Assembly: GCA_003254885.1 (NCBI GenBank)
Contig: QANT01008835.1
Span: 1-64,000, forward strand
Length of the DNA: 64,000 bases
Origin: Purshia tridentata
Lineage: Eukaryota; Streptophyta; Magnoliopsida; Rosales; Rosaceae
Direction: 5' to 3'
The notes beneath the pieces are model-generated. The model was not told where the DNA came from and made no database searches. It saw only the letters and a program-made list of their open reading frames with translations. Numbering within the stretch: the stretch's first letter is position 1; the number at the start of each line of letters is the position of its first letter. Positions 49,640-63,558 of the stretch are shown in pieces. The translations under genes were made by a program, and so were the position numbers.

Positions 49640-52600
49640 AGCTATGCTTGCTATCTAGAGCTAGGAAATTATGAAGTAGAACACAGATGGAATAAAGCTA
49701 GCAGATAGGTGATTATGAACCCTCAAGGGAAATCAATAAAAGAAGATGGTGATGATAGAGAGAAAAAGAGAGAGGGACAATTATGAGGGTACTGAAAAAG
49801 GAGGGATATGAAGTGAAGGAATTGAGTGAATGATATGTATGTATGTATGTCTCTCTCTCTCTCTGTCTGTCTCTAAGAACAGCTTTTTTAGAGGAAGGAA
49901 TATTATATCTTTGAAGCTCTGGATCTGAAAATAGAAGCAAATCTTTTCCTTGTCCTGATCAGTTGGAGGTGGCAGCCAAAGTTTCTATTAAAAGAAGAGA
50001 GAATATTGAAACTGCATGTGTGTATGGCTAGATCTTATATATGATGACTACTATGGTGTGAAAGCAAAGCCTGAATATAGATAGGAAGGGAGAGGAGGCT
50101 ATCTCTTTTTGTTTCTTTTCTCTTTCTTTCTTTTTTTGCTTTGTTTTTCTTTTGGGTTCTGATGAGATCAGTGAGGGTACTTATTTTTGCTTCTTTTATG
50201 ATGTGAGGGGGGGTTGCTAGGGTTTCAGAGAAGCAAAAGAGAAATGGAATAAGGAGGAAAGGTTATTTATTTAAGCTTTTGTATCTGCTTGGGGATCATC
50301 AGAGACAAAGAAGGCCTCAAAGAACTTAGAGAAGGATCCTTTTGGTCCATCTCTAGAGGAGAGTGCAAGAGGGGGTCAGGGTGGGGTCGCCATTGGAGTA
50401 GGAAAAAAAAGGTACTGGTGGCTGGCAACGGGTCAAACTCAAAGTGAATGTGAGAGAGAGAGAGAGAGAGAGAGTTGGCCAAGCTAAGATGTTATGAATG
50501 TGAAAGCTAGGAAGAAAGCGATATTATGAAAGTTACTTAAGTTAAAGGTTGGAAATATATATAAATATATACAAAAATACACAAAAAGAAAAAACTAATT
50601 TAATTAATTAATCATTTAAAAATGAAAAAAAAAAAGAGCAGAAAAAAGAAAGAGGTGGGCTAAGTGGCTAACTACTAAATTGGGTTAAACTAGAATTGAA
50701 CGTTACTGCCACTACCTCCTCCTCTAGGCTCTCAGGCTTAGGTTCTCTCTACTCTATAGTCTCTACAAACTAGCTAGGAATAGTATTCATTCACCATTTT
50801 GAAGTTTCTTTTCTCTTTGAAATAAAATTTTAGGAGATTGATTTATATACGTATATTAATGGGCAATATGGGAAATAAAAATTGACAATATGGGCAGATA
50901 AGCTTTGGTAATAGATGGAACTTAATTACTGTACGTAATATAGTGAAAGTTACAATAAAAAAAGAAAAAAGTAGGATGCCAGAAAAGAAAAAAAAGGCAA
51001 GTGAGACTTTACTGTAGATATTCTACCTCAGCCACATGACCAAGACCAAACTTAGAAACAAAAGTCCAAGTTATAATTGAGTTACCAAAGAAAATATTTT
51101 ACCCTACTTGGTAAGTCGTCTACCGGCCACTATATGTTGTAAACCGAAACCACAGTTTGATATTAAAGAAACTTAATTAGAAACTAAGAAGGAATTAAGT
51201 GATGATATATATGGTAGAAAAAAATAGGAAATAGGGAGCAAGTAGAGGAAGTCTTTTCCTTATTAGAAAATAAGAGAAGCAAAAGTGAGATCTCTTCATT
51301 AATTGCCATTTTAATTTTGTTTGGTCAAATGAAGCCTAATTTAACGATGATAAATGAAGTAAAAATACCAACTATACATTTATTATAATTTTCACTTATA
51401 CTATTATAATGTTAGAATAGAACTAAAAATGGTTGGCACATATATATGGAAGTATGAAATAATCATATGTACGTATTGTTCATAACATGATACGTGCCTT
51501 ATAACGAATGCATACTCACTAATTGCTCAACCAATAGGAGGATGATGCGTCAATCAATAAAGCAAGGGGACCTTGAGGGTAGGCGAAGGAGGCAATCACC
51601 TAGGGTCCTCAAATTTTATAGAGCTCTTACATTTTATATGTTAGTTCCAAGTAATGTACATGAAGGGTCAATAGTTTCATTTTTATGATTCGCCTCCTGT
51701 TCCCTGAATGTTAGAGTCGTCCTTGCAACAAAGTAGCGCAAAACTCCCATCTTAGTATTATTCACTTTTCAATAGAAAATCTCTATTGTAAGTTAGAATT
51801 ATGATATTTTCAAATTAATCAACTTTCAATGTAGCGAATAAAAAATTAAGAAGAAGGAAAAGTTTTGATTTTTTAAAGCTTTTTTCTTTTGTTTTCTTTA
51901 TTTGGGAAGAAAAGAGGAATCAAATTAAGATGAGGGAGACAAATTCTACGATCATTCCAACTAGACTGTTTCTCAAAAAAGAAAAAACATATAAAAAGTT
52001 GGTCGGTTTTAAAAGTTTTGAATTATATTCGCTATGTATGTATGATTGTAGAAGAAAAAAATACATATACCCCAAACTTTCCGTTATCTTTGATATCCAA
52101 TATTATCCACCAATATATTGTTCCGTGCAATGTATATAAGTTTTCTCAAAAATTTTAACAAGATCTTTTAAACTTGATTAGGTGCTTAGTGCCTTTTATT
52201 AAATAACTCGCTTTAGAGAAGCATATCAATTCAATATTCACCTTGAAAGCTAAGGCCATGCTTATAAATTGAAGTTCTAACACATTTTTAATACTTTAAT
52301 CAATACTTGGTTATACAGAACCTTTCGTATATGACATTACTGCTTACCTGATTAAATTATATAAGAGAATAATATCGCAAATTCCAAAATACAATAATTC
52401 ATGTGGTGTACAGGATCACATACTTTTCAATATTTTGTACACATTAATTTTATTCTCTTTAATGTCTATTGGCCTGCCCTATTTACAAAATAGGCTTCCA
52501 TGCCCATACAGAATATATAAATATGTATAAAGATGTTGCAATCTCAATTGTACCCTTTGGTGAATTGTGTTTGACCTAATTGATGTATTATATGTCATAG

Positions 52601-53150
52601 AAAACATAAAATGTAATAAATTTAAATTGATGAGGAGTTATGGGTTTACATGTTGGAATTGGGCAAAGCCTAAGGGGTAGGGGTGGGGTGATTTTTAACT
52701 GCTAACTATTAATGGCATTATTGGAAACTGGTACTATCCTATATGTTACAAGCACATTTGCTTTATTGGTGGTACTAAATTACTAATTAATGTTCACAAG
52801 GCTAAAGCTAATTCCAGCCTTCTTCAATCAGATTAGACATACGTAGACCAGCAGCCTTTAATATTATGATCTTATCACAACCTTGTATTCCAACATGCAA
52901 CCGCCTATATCTTGCCCTCTATGTTTTTTCTGATTAAAAAAAATAAAAAGAAAGATAAAATTGACTTAATTATAGTGAAACGTCGTGGATTATCAAATTT
53001 AAAAAACAAGTACATAAATTAAATCAAAGTGATACTCGAAATTAAGTTCAAAGACTATTGTTGTACCTCTTGTCAAAAAAAAAATTTTCTTTTTAAGTTT
53101 TGTAGATTTGTTTGGGATTTTTGTCGATTTCCAGGCTTTGAGGCCCATTG
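49640..53150. other. VQ gene upstream region and spacer
   Basis: 49640-50500 is a probable leader and promoter with CT and GA tracts (50452-50474). 51540-51690 has the look of a transposon end (AGGCAATCACCTAGGGTCCTC) but is too short to assign. No gene is supported elsewhere in this stretch. Confidence 0.45.
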
Positions 53151-53769
53151 GGCCCAACCCTTTTAATACCCAATAGTTTGCATTCCGTCTCAGGGAACGA
53201 AAGCCACGAACAAAGAAGAAAAGGCCGTACGTCGTTCTGTTCGGTTGTAGCTCACTGCGCAGCCAATATAATAACCAGTGAGTTACTTACTTTCGTTTTT
53301 CTTTTCTTAATTTGTTTAATCATTGTCGTTTCTAATTTGCTTATTTACTCTAAACTTCAATTATGTATATAATGTGGAATACAATTTACTCAGTAGTTAG
53401 CTAATAGGATACCAGAGGAAGTTTTCAAAGCAAAAAGGCCTATTGGGTCTATTGTCTTTGTGAAATACAAGTTAGAATTTTGAGCTGGTGATAAAATTGC
53501 CACCATTGGTTTTAGTTTTATACCCATGATCCTAAAACTGTTTGCTCAACTATGTTTTTGTAATATTTTTCTTTGGGGGAGTTGATGGTATTCTTTGATG
53601 ATGCTGATAAGCTTGTTTGATTTATATCCTATAATTGTGAGCATGCTAATGGTGGTGGTAATAATTGGCAAAGCAGGTTCTGGGTATTTCCTATTTTCTC
53701 TACCCTTGTATGCTCTTGTTGTTTTTGGTTTTGTTTCCTGTGCAAAAGGGTTCACTTGACTGCACATTG

Positions 53770-55035
53770 ATTGAGAATGAAGTTCATGCTACTGGTGATG
53801 TTGAGGATGGTGATGATGACGACGATGAAGATGGCGAAGCAGGAAGTTGAAGATGACAATGAGGATGAACAAGAGAATAATTTTGGTTTCAAAGATGGGG
53901 TTAATCCTTTGGTTTTTGTGGACAATGGTGTAGATTATGAGGCTCTAGCTGAGAAAAAGTGAATAGCAGTTGTGGATGGTTGGCTTGACGGTTTAATGAA
54001 GAAGGCCAGGCGGTAGGATGTTACTGGAGAAGCATGTAGGACTTACCCCTGAAATTACACAAATGCATGGTGATGCGACTCTTCACTATGCACATAGCTG
54101 TTATGAATTGAAGATGCCGTATCAGTCTTGGCAGAAGTTGTAAGGTGAGCACTACATTTGCCTGACCCATATCTTACAGTTGAACTTGTCCATAATTCTT
54201 GGTAATGAAATGAAAGCCACCAAGTGGGTTAAATTGCTTTTTAGCACAAAGAGGCGCTTTTCTCACGTGTGTTAATCAAGGCAACATTGCTCAAGCTAGT
54301 GCTTGCTTGCCTTTCAAGAGCAACAACAGCAGATCCTAAAGATTTTACTCTGAAATTTCATCGCAATTCACTCTGTATTGAGGTTGGGAATTATCAAAAA
54401 GGTGGTGCATCCGATAATGTTGAAGCACTTAAGGACAGGGAACATTTTCTATTAGAAGGTAATTACCAGATTAGATTACTGGTATAAGAGGTATTATAAG
54501 TTTCAATGCAGTAAGCTAGACAACTCAAAAGACTGCACTACCTATAATCATTTCAGGGGATCGGTTTACAAGAAAAAAGCCGTCATCAAGATTAATGCTG
54601 CTAGAGAATGCTCTGAAGCTTATAAATTATTGCCAGAGAATCCCCTGATTAGTCTATGTTTTGGTACTGCATTCATCAACTTAGCCCTTGGACTTCAGAA
54701 TAAACACCAGTGTCTTGCACAGGGCTTACCATTCCTCTAAAACAGTTTGTGGCTTTGTGGAAACAGCAGGAGGCCTAGTACAATATAGCGGGGGCATTCC
54801 ATCATGTTGGCCTTCTGTCTCTGCCATCTTCATATTTAGAAGAAGTTGTTGCAATTCATAAGAAGGATTTCCCCATCCATAAACTTTTCCATCGTAATCT
54901 AGACTATGTTGAAAATAGGAGACCAGGTTACCGTGACCTTGGCAGAGAAGCAGCTTTCTCAACTTCATATTATTTTTTAAAAGGGTGGAGCATATGATCT
55001 TGGATGGCCTTGAGAGATCACTGCAGTTTTTGAAT
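53770..55035 (+). pseudogene. TFIIIC subunit pseudogene (general transcription factor 3C polypeptide 3 / tau131-like)
   Basis: Pieces of a TPR-type RNA polymerase III factor appear in order. First comes an acidic stretch and FGFKDGVNPLVFVD, DYEALAEKK (53830-53960), then a GLTPEITQMHGDATLHYAHS-like piece (about 54033-54105), ATTADPKDFTLKFHR (54310-54365), EAYKLLPENPLISLCFGTAF (54615-54675), and ENRRPGYRDLGREAAFS (54910-54965) near the C-terminus. Frames change between pieces, stops interrupt, and most of the central TPR region is missing. The pieces are joined without clear introns, which would fit a processed copy, but I cannot prove it. Not expected to make protein. Confidence 0.82.
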
Positions 55036-58000
55036 ATGCATCCACATACTAGTAAGTAATATACAAGAGTTCTTTGGTTTGTAGTTGTACATCTATAACG
55101 TAATTAAATTGTCATTTTGAAGCATTATTTATCTAGTGGGGAAAAAGGTTCTGAATAATGAAGAAGACCTTAGAGAAGCTACTAATATTAGAAGATTAGA
55201 ATTCAGCTACAAGCACAGACACTTCTCTGGCACTACTGTGTCCATGTCAGACCCTGACTGGATTGCTCTACCCTACACATCTTAAACACTTAACCTACAG
55301 TTTCTCAAACACTTCACCAACATAATTTAGACCAAGTTATATTTTAGATTAATTGTTTATTTATTTGTTGTGTCCTAATTTTTTAAGATATGTTGTGTCA
55401 ACATGTTCGTGTCATTTCATGTCGTAGCGGTGTCATGTGTGAGTGTGACTAATTCATAGCAATTCAGTTACTACCTTTTTTTTAATTTCTTTTCGGCCCT
55501 TTTTAAGGTATAGACTTGATTTCTTGAATTAGTAAGATGAAATGGTTTCAGAGTATATCTAAGTCCTTTTGTTTGTTGCAGAAAATTATCATCCTGATCT
55601 CATTTTTTATGACTACATGGAATGAGAGAGTGGCTTCTTAGTTGATATCCATCATTCTCTCGAATATTCTGACTATTTGTGTAAAAGAAGAGGCTGGAGA
55701 TATATTTAATAGAAGTTGAGGACAGTTCTCTGCATAACGATACGAGCACTACTTGTAAGCCTCTTGTCCTATGCAGAAGTTGGGTTTCAGCCATTTTCTG
55801 AAAGGTAAAGAGAGAGAGAAAAGAAGAAAAGAAATATAAGAAACTTAAATTGGATGCATACATAAGGGTGGACGGGTTGAACCTGAGCTCAACATTTCAG
55901 CTCTTTGGGCCTAAAGTTTTAAACCAAGCTTGACATGTTATTCATTCTAGCTGGGTTTTGGATTGAGTGTTGATCAAAAATAGGGGGCTTGGTTGTTTTG
56001 AACAAGAGTATCACGTACAAGTGAATGTTAATTTAACCAACTAGCTTGTGGTTTAATGATATTTCTCTTCACAAGGTTGCAGAGAAATTAGTTTAGCCCC
56101 TCACCCGACACACAAGTCATTCTCTTATAATAATGCCCTCATTTTAAGAAAAGTGAGGGCAACTTTGTTAGGGGCCACCTCGGGATGTGGCTTTATAATC
56201 CAAACCGCTCATCTTTTAATTTAGAGAAATACTTACAAATGAGATTATGAAGAAAATAAATTATGATTCAACTACACATCGCATACTATTGCATCCATTG
56301 CTTTACAGAAATACATGCACATAAACCTGATAGATTGAGCGTTTAAAGTTCAATTAAGGCATGTATATATGTATTTGTTTAACACTAACTGAAGCAAATA
56401 CATATACATGTGATTTCAATAATAAAATAGAAAGTGATTTAATTTACACAAGAGATGTATGTTTGGATTAAAAAAATAGATGCATTGACTTGTATAAAAA
56501 AATACATGTACATAACTTTAAAACAAAGAATAAAGAATTAAGTAGGATATGTCACATGATGCAAGCACATAATCCACTGGTTTGTTTGTCACAAATCACA
56601 ATCTATTTTACAGAGGCCCATTATGAAAATTACAAACTTCTAAGAACATTGGGGAGCTGTAATGCATTCTAAGTGTTGATTAGAATGTCTTGTTGAGGCT
56701 GATCCCTATGCCATGTGAACCAGAGCCCCAGGGTTGTGGTTTCAATGGCATTATTCATATGCATGCTTGAAGCTGAAGCTTGGCCAGCTTTCAATGGCAT
56801 TGGATCACGTGACCACCTGTTGTTGTCTTTACTTAAAATGCACGTGCCACCTTTTCCGGACTACCCTCTATACGTATCACTTTCCCTGATCTACTCAGCC
56901 TTGAATCCCAAGCTGTCTCTCTGAATCTCATGCCATGTACATCTCCATTGCTTTTCACACCTCATCTGTATCACACTCCGCTCGATCCTCTTAGCCTTGC
57001 ATTCCAAGTCTGCCCTATATAGTTCTCTCTCTTTTTCACTCTTTTTAAGATTCCAACGTAGATAGGAAGTTCTTTGGATAATCATTAATACAAGACCTTT
57101 TATCAAAGTCTCATGGAATAAGAAAAAGATTTCTCCTCTGCTATCATATATACGAATATATCTCATTAATTAGTTTGATTTTTTTTCTTTTTTCTTTTTA
57201 TAAAATCATGATCCAGCCAGCATACGATTGGTCCGGTGTGTGATATATATATATGCATGCATGCTAGCTTATGCCTCAATTTTGTTGAAAAAGCTAGCCC
57301 AGCTGGTGAAAGTTGGATTGCATTGCACCCAACAAAAGTGTTAATTAGCTCCCTCCTAGCTAGCCCTACGCCTACCCACCTAATAGCTTTAGCAACTTAT
57401 TATATATATGTTATATATATATCCTCATTCAACTTTTGTGCCTCGTGCACACACTAGTAGTTGTATAATATATTCTACCAATCTAGCTAGCTCCCACTTA
57501 TCCCTAAGCTCGATTACCATTATGCAGCTGGGCTATTCGTAAGTAACACATTTTTGTTTCATAGGACAATTGATGAAGATAGATGAATCATGAAACTATA
57601 TATATATATATAATATTGGTCATCAAACAGTTTGACATATTATGTTATTGGATTATTAATTAATAAAAATTAGATTTACATTCTAGCAAGTTAGCAACAT
57701 AATATACATGCTATGCCTAACATGAAGAATTAGTTTGAATGTAACGAAAGCTTATAATGAAGATCGCATAAAATCATTGCATGTGATTTAAAACATGCCA
57801 CAATCACAGATGGCTCATATCTTGGTTTATATATGCATGTAGTCAATGTCCACGTGAGAAATTTATATTGTGTGAGAGAGAAGGCACAAATTATTGGCAA
57901 AAAATCAATACACGTGTATTTGCTTTCAACCTCATCAAGCAAATAATCACACAGATTTATTTTAATTTCGTGCATTAATTATTCAATCCCATATCATTTA

Positions 58001-60573
58001 TTCCAACTAAAGCCTCGTACCATGTTTGTTTTTTTGGTGTAGCAAGCTGCCAAGCTGTGTCGTACGATTGTTCATCAAATTTTGTTTGAACATTAAGACA
58101 AATGTAGGGAGGGAATTAAATTGAGAATAGAGTGGGTGGTGGTCTTTTGGTATTATAGTTGTAAACTTTGACTACATTCTTGGCTTTTTGTGTGGTCCGA
58201 TTCAGAAAAGTGTGATTCTCCAGGGATTTAATGCCTTTGCCCACTTTAAGAGTCAGTCTTCTTCTCATAAATCTATCTTCAAGAGAATGATCGATATATA
58301 ATTGCCGACTGTCGGCAAATAAAGTGTGTGATGCACTTGGATATATTTCTAAAAGAAAGAACAAGAAAAATATGTTACAGCAAATATAGCCTCCATCTCA
58401 ATGTAGTTTGATAAACTATAATTGTTCTTTAATGCATCACTGGATGTTCAAGATTTGGCAAATTGGTCACCCTCTGTCCCTCTTGAATGCTTCTTAATGA
58501 GACTATGCATTGGTGACTTATATTTTCTGAAAGTTAAGTTTTGATTTTAAGAAATTCTGAGTTGTATTTATCTCTTTTCACATACAGTATGAGACTGCAC
58601 GTGAAAGAGAATGTTAGTTTGATATATATTGTTAATTCATTATTTATAAATTCTTTTCAGTCCAATAGATCACATAAGAAACTTTCTATAAGCCTAACCT
58701 AAGATTGTTGTAATTGGCTTTTGTACATTTGAGTCTTTTGACCTCTTGAGGGATACATTAGGTAGTCCAATATTGCATACCAATTAAAGTCACAGCTAGC
58801 TACATCACTCATAAATCAGAGTATGTAGTACACCTTCCAAGTTCCACTATTAATGATTGATAGAGATTCTATGTAGTGCCGTCCTCAGCTAAATTGTTTG
58901 GGGTTTGTGAGGTTGTGGTTGGGGTTTTATAAGCCGGCACCGACTAGTTAAGTCCCAGACATGATGTAGGCAGACCCATTGACATATATTCTTGCAGATT
59001 TTTATAGTTTTAACTTTTTTTTGCATAAATGGACCTACAACATCTTTTATATTTTCCCCATTATAATTAACAATAAAATTACATGGACATAGGGTATGAC
59101 CTAGTCACATTTCCTCTAAAAACGTCTCAAGTCAATAATTCATTCTCTTCATAAATAAATAACAACAAATTACATTTACAACAACAATGACATGTACCAG
59201 ACCTTGCTCTTTTCTATAAACATCAACTTAAGTCTTCACCAAATACATGATTTGTTAGATTAATAGACAAAGTTCCAATAGGCTATCAATTTGTTCTTAA
59301 TTTTAAAATTGGAAAAGTCTATCTTATATATGATTTCATATCCAATAGTGCTATTATTATATGAATCTAATGTCATTCAATATTCAAATTTTTATTTCTC
59401 AAATTGGAGGTCAAACATCCGTGTTATTTTGGTATTGGCCTCATTTTATAAATTTTTTTAGTAAACAGCTTCCTACATGGTGTCCAGAAGGCTCCTTCCC
59501 CATGTAAGCATTACCATCTACCTCTAATGTTCTTCAACACATAAAAAAACCCAAAAAGAAAATTTGTGTATATTATAGGCTATTAATTTTGGTAAGCAAA
59601 ACATTTGATAATATGCCTCTACCTACCAAATACAGAATGTGAGTTGAGGTTAATTCTCTCTTCCAAAGTGGATTAGTGGGTGATATTTAATTATAATAAA
59701 TAAAGTGTGGATTAAAAACTGGCCTCTTGCTTTAGGATGTCACTAACTCATTTTTAATAATTTGAAAGATAAAATCCACTGCAAAAGAAGAAAATCAGAG
59801 GTGCATGGTTTAAAAAACTGTAACTCCCTTTGTTGGGTACTGCTTAATTATGTCTACTTCTCAGACCTCACCAATAAGTTTAACAAACAAAGTAAAAACA
59901 GAGGGCTCTGTAGCCTCTTTATATGTGTTTGATAAAGATTGTGTAATCTGTCTGATTGACACCTCAGTGCTATACATGTCTTATTGGCAAATCCCCTTGT
60001 GCTCTACCAAAAACATAAGCCACCAGAAGAGGTTGAGAAGTCTCTTTATCAATAAGCATATTTAATTCTTGGTCATATCACTTTTAGCTGTAAATTTTGA
60101 ATAGTAGTTAGTGCTCTTTTTTTTTGGGGGTATTTTCATAAAAATTTGTCAATAGTATAAGAGTTTGGGAACCCAAAAGTTAGGATTAATCCTTTTTCTT
60201 ATACACGTTAATTTTGTTTATGGTTTGACCCTACACACTCTCTTCCAAAAAGATAAAGTTGGTTTCTTGGAAGCCACTCTAGGAGGCAGTGAGTTTATAT
60301 CTATAAATTTTGGAAAAATATGCTGTTGCACAAAAAAAAAATTCCTTCATTGTCAAGCCATCTCTTGATTATTTTTCCAATCTTTTATAAAATTTTCAGA
60401 TTCCTTCAACTAGTTACGCTGAACCATACTTGAATTTATTGGTTTTCATATACACATGTTTCATATTATAGTAGTTTAGCATACTTTTGATATCTCCTTG
60501 TGTTCTCAAAATTGTTAAACCATCTATCTTCTATAAGTATCTTCTGCAAGAGGCATCAAGAGCTTAAAGAGTA
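55036..60573. other. Gene-free spacer, TTL promoter side
   Basis: No supported gene. The open frames at 56891-57166 (-) and 58116-58364 (-) lack domains. TA microsatellites occur at 57243-57252 and 57598-57612. The last few hundred bases are probably the promoter of the gene at 60574. Confidence 0.45.
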
Positions 60574-63558
60574 ATGGCAGAGATGGCCAAGTATCAGGTG
60601 AAGAATGAATTGGGTTGTGGATTTATAGGTGCGATTTTCCAGTGCAGGAGCTACTGGCCAAGAAAATCATCTGTGCATTCACTGCCCTCAAACAGTAGCA
60701 AAAATGATTTGAAGGAGGCACCAAGAAGTGATGATTCTGTGAAGCCTAATAAATCTGCTATTGTAATCTCCTCCAATTCGGGTAAACCTTCTCCGAATCT
60801 AGATGCCAAACCCACCAAGAAGGTTAGCTTGGTTGATCCAAGACCTTCTTCCAATGGTCACCAAAAGGTTCAAGCTAGAAGGCCTTCAGATGCTGCAAGA
60901 AGCTCGACATCATCCTCTTCCAATGGTGCAAGCCAAATTAAGGTGTCACAGCACCAGGACTTGGCGAACGGGAGAAAGCTAAGAAGGGCAGCCACTACTA
61001 GCTCTACAGAGCTCAGTAGGAAGATCACTGATCACCCGCAAGCCAATGAAGGCAACGGTCTCATCCGAGCCAGTTCTAGTAGTGTAATTCTTTCAGGACA
61101 ATTGGGGAACTTGAGGCAGCCCGGACTGCTAACAAGCAATGTTCCCAATGCCACAGTTAAGACTCTGGCTTTTCTTTCTAGAAATGTTGAAGACTTTAAT
61201 TCCACACTTAAACGCACAAACGGCTGTGGAAAACTAGGAGGCAGTAATGGTGTGATGGGCAACATAATGAGGAAGAACAGTGATGATTTTGGAGGTCTTT
61301 CTGTGAATAAATTAGACCCTGAGGTGTTGAAGTCCCTGGGAAATGAGGCATACAAGGAGGGAAGATTTGAAGAGGCCTTGGCTTTGTATGAACGAGCAAT
61401 CGCTTTGGATTCAAATAAGGCCGCTTATCATAGCAATAAAAGCGCGGCTTTGATTGGTTTAGGCCGCCTTATTGAGGCGGTTTTTGAATGCAAAGAAGCC
61501 ATCCAGATTGAGCCTTTTTATCACAAAGCTCATCATCGGTTGGCAACAACATATCTAAGGTATTAAGAAACAGATAAGAAGCATATTATGGTCTATATGT
61601 TTGTTTGCCATGTTTACCTGCAAGACATAAGTTTAATTTGATGTAATTCTGCTTTGTTCCAACATGTATTAATGTTAATGTTTCATGCAGACTTGGAGAA
61701 GCAGAGAAAGCATTGGATCACTACAAGCACTCAGGTCCATATGCTTACTCAAAAGACATTGACCAATGTCAGGCTCTTCAAAAATGCCTCAGCAGATGCA
61801 CTGAGGCTCAGAAATTACAGGAGTGGAATCTTTTGCTAAACGAGACCCAACTGGCAATATCCTCAGGTGCCAATTCAGCTCCACAGGTTAGCTTTGATTT
61901 CTTGGTCAACCCCTAGATCTGCCAAAGGTTAATTAATTTAATCTGTTAATCAAAATAATCTAATGCTGTTTAATTTTGTTTACTTATCCCTAGGTCTTTG
62001 CTCTACAAGCTGAGGCCTTGCTGAAGCTTCACAGACATCAACAGGCATATGCTACCTACCAGAGACGACCCAATTTCAGCATTGACATTTGCACCAAGTT
62101 CTTTGGCATGGCAAGTAGCGCTTATCTATTAATGATTGGCTCGCAGGTTTACTTGGCTGCTGGAAGGTTAGTTAATATTAATTTGCAGTTATTAAAATAG
62201 ACTTAGTATCTACCATTGACCATTTGGTCATTGACCGATAGTACTAATTTATCTTATGTTCAGATCAGAACATATGTCAAGAAGTTAACATCTTAGAGTT
62301 ATGGTGTTGACAGGTTTGAGGATGCTGTGGCTGCAGCTCAACATGCTGCACGGCTCAATCCAGGCAACAAGAATGTCGGTGTGGTGGTGAAGAGGGCTAG
62401 AACTGTTGCATCTGCCCGATTGACTGGTAACCTTCTCTTCAAGGCATCAAAATTCTTGGAAGCGTGTGTGGTATATAGCCAAGGACTAGAGCATGATCCA
62501 TACAACTCCGTTTTACTATGCAATCGAGCAGCTTGTCGTTCCAAGCTTGGCCAATATGAAAAGGCCATTGAAGATTGCAGTGCAGCTCTTGATGTGCAGC
62601 CTTCTTATAGTAAGGCCAGGCTGCGCCGGGCTGATTGCAATGCGAAGGTGAATTGTTATCACTTTGAAAGCCAAACATACTTTCTAGACAAGTTTTAATG
62701 AGCAATCTAATAACCCATCACTAATTATATGATTCATTTTGTTTTGAGGTACTAGTTGGAAAGGTGGTCAGCTTCAATTCAAGATTATGAGGTTCTGATA
62801 AGAGAAACTCCTGGAGATGAGGAAGTTGGCAGGGCTTTGTTTGAAGCCAAGGTCCAGCTCAAAAGACAACATGGGGAGGATATTGGGGACATGAAACTTG
62901 GATCAAATTTGGTCTTGATCTCCAGCAATGAGCGTTTCAGGCACTTTGTGACTTCTCCTGGTAATTCATTCTTTCTTGGCTATTTGCCACAAAGCAGTAA
63001 ACTTGGTCTCTTGGACCACTTTGGTTGGGTAGTAGAGCTCTCTACCGAAGTAGCTTAGGACTCAGCAAAACTAACAGTTTGTGTCAACAACAGGAATGTC
63101 AGTGGTGCTGTTTTGTAGCAAAACTAAACAAAAGCAAGTGTTGCAAGCCCTGCAGCAAGTCTGCAAAAGATTCCCATCTGTCAATTTTCTCAAGGTTAGT
63201 CATTAAGCACCTATTAGCATGATTTAAATTACATTATTTGATATCAGAGTTTTGATATCATTTTAGACAACTACTAGACCCCAAAAACTTATGATGAGAA
63301 AATATGTAACCAATGTATATCAATCTAGCCAACACATGTGACACATAGTTTAAATTGATATTTAATCTACCATTATCTTATTTTGCTATGTGCTCATAAA
63401 TTCAGGTGGAGGTGGAAGACCATCCCCACTTGGCCAAAACAGAGAATGTGAGCACTATCCCAGCCTTCAAGATATACAAAAATGGAGCAAGGGTCAAGGA
63501 AATTCCAGGCAAGCACCATGAATTATTAGAGAGCTCAGTCAAATTATACAGCAATTGA
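60574..63558 (+). CDS. TPR repeat-containing thioredoxin-like (TTL) protein, thioredoxin fold without active site
   Basis: Plant TTL-type scaffold; the Arabidopsis TTL proteins act in stress tolerance and brassinosteroid signalling. Seven exons (60574-61559, 61691-61886, 61994-62166, 62314-62647, 62756-62960, 63094-63194, 63406-63558) give 715 aa in consistent phase. Residues 1-240 are Ser/Lys-rich and disordered. TPR units start near 247 (LDPEVLKSLGNEAYKEG, NKSAAL) and recur at about 475-570 (LTGNLLFKASKF, LCNRAACRSKLGQY, KARLRRADCN), consistent with a carboxylate-clamp TPR able to bind chaperone tails. Residues 632-715 form a thioredoxin-like domain (MSVVLFCSK, VNFLKVEVEDHP, STIPAFKIYKNG) with no CxxC pair, so redox-inactive. 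The conserved cis-Pro region TIPAF is kept. Position suggests the AT1G78120 (TPR12) relative. The start is the first ATG of the frame. Confidence 0.93.

Noticed and set aside
51540-51690. Possible transposon end (AGGCAATCACCTAGGGTCCTC region)
   Set aside because: Only a resemblance; no inverted partner or flanking duplication found.
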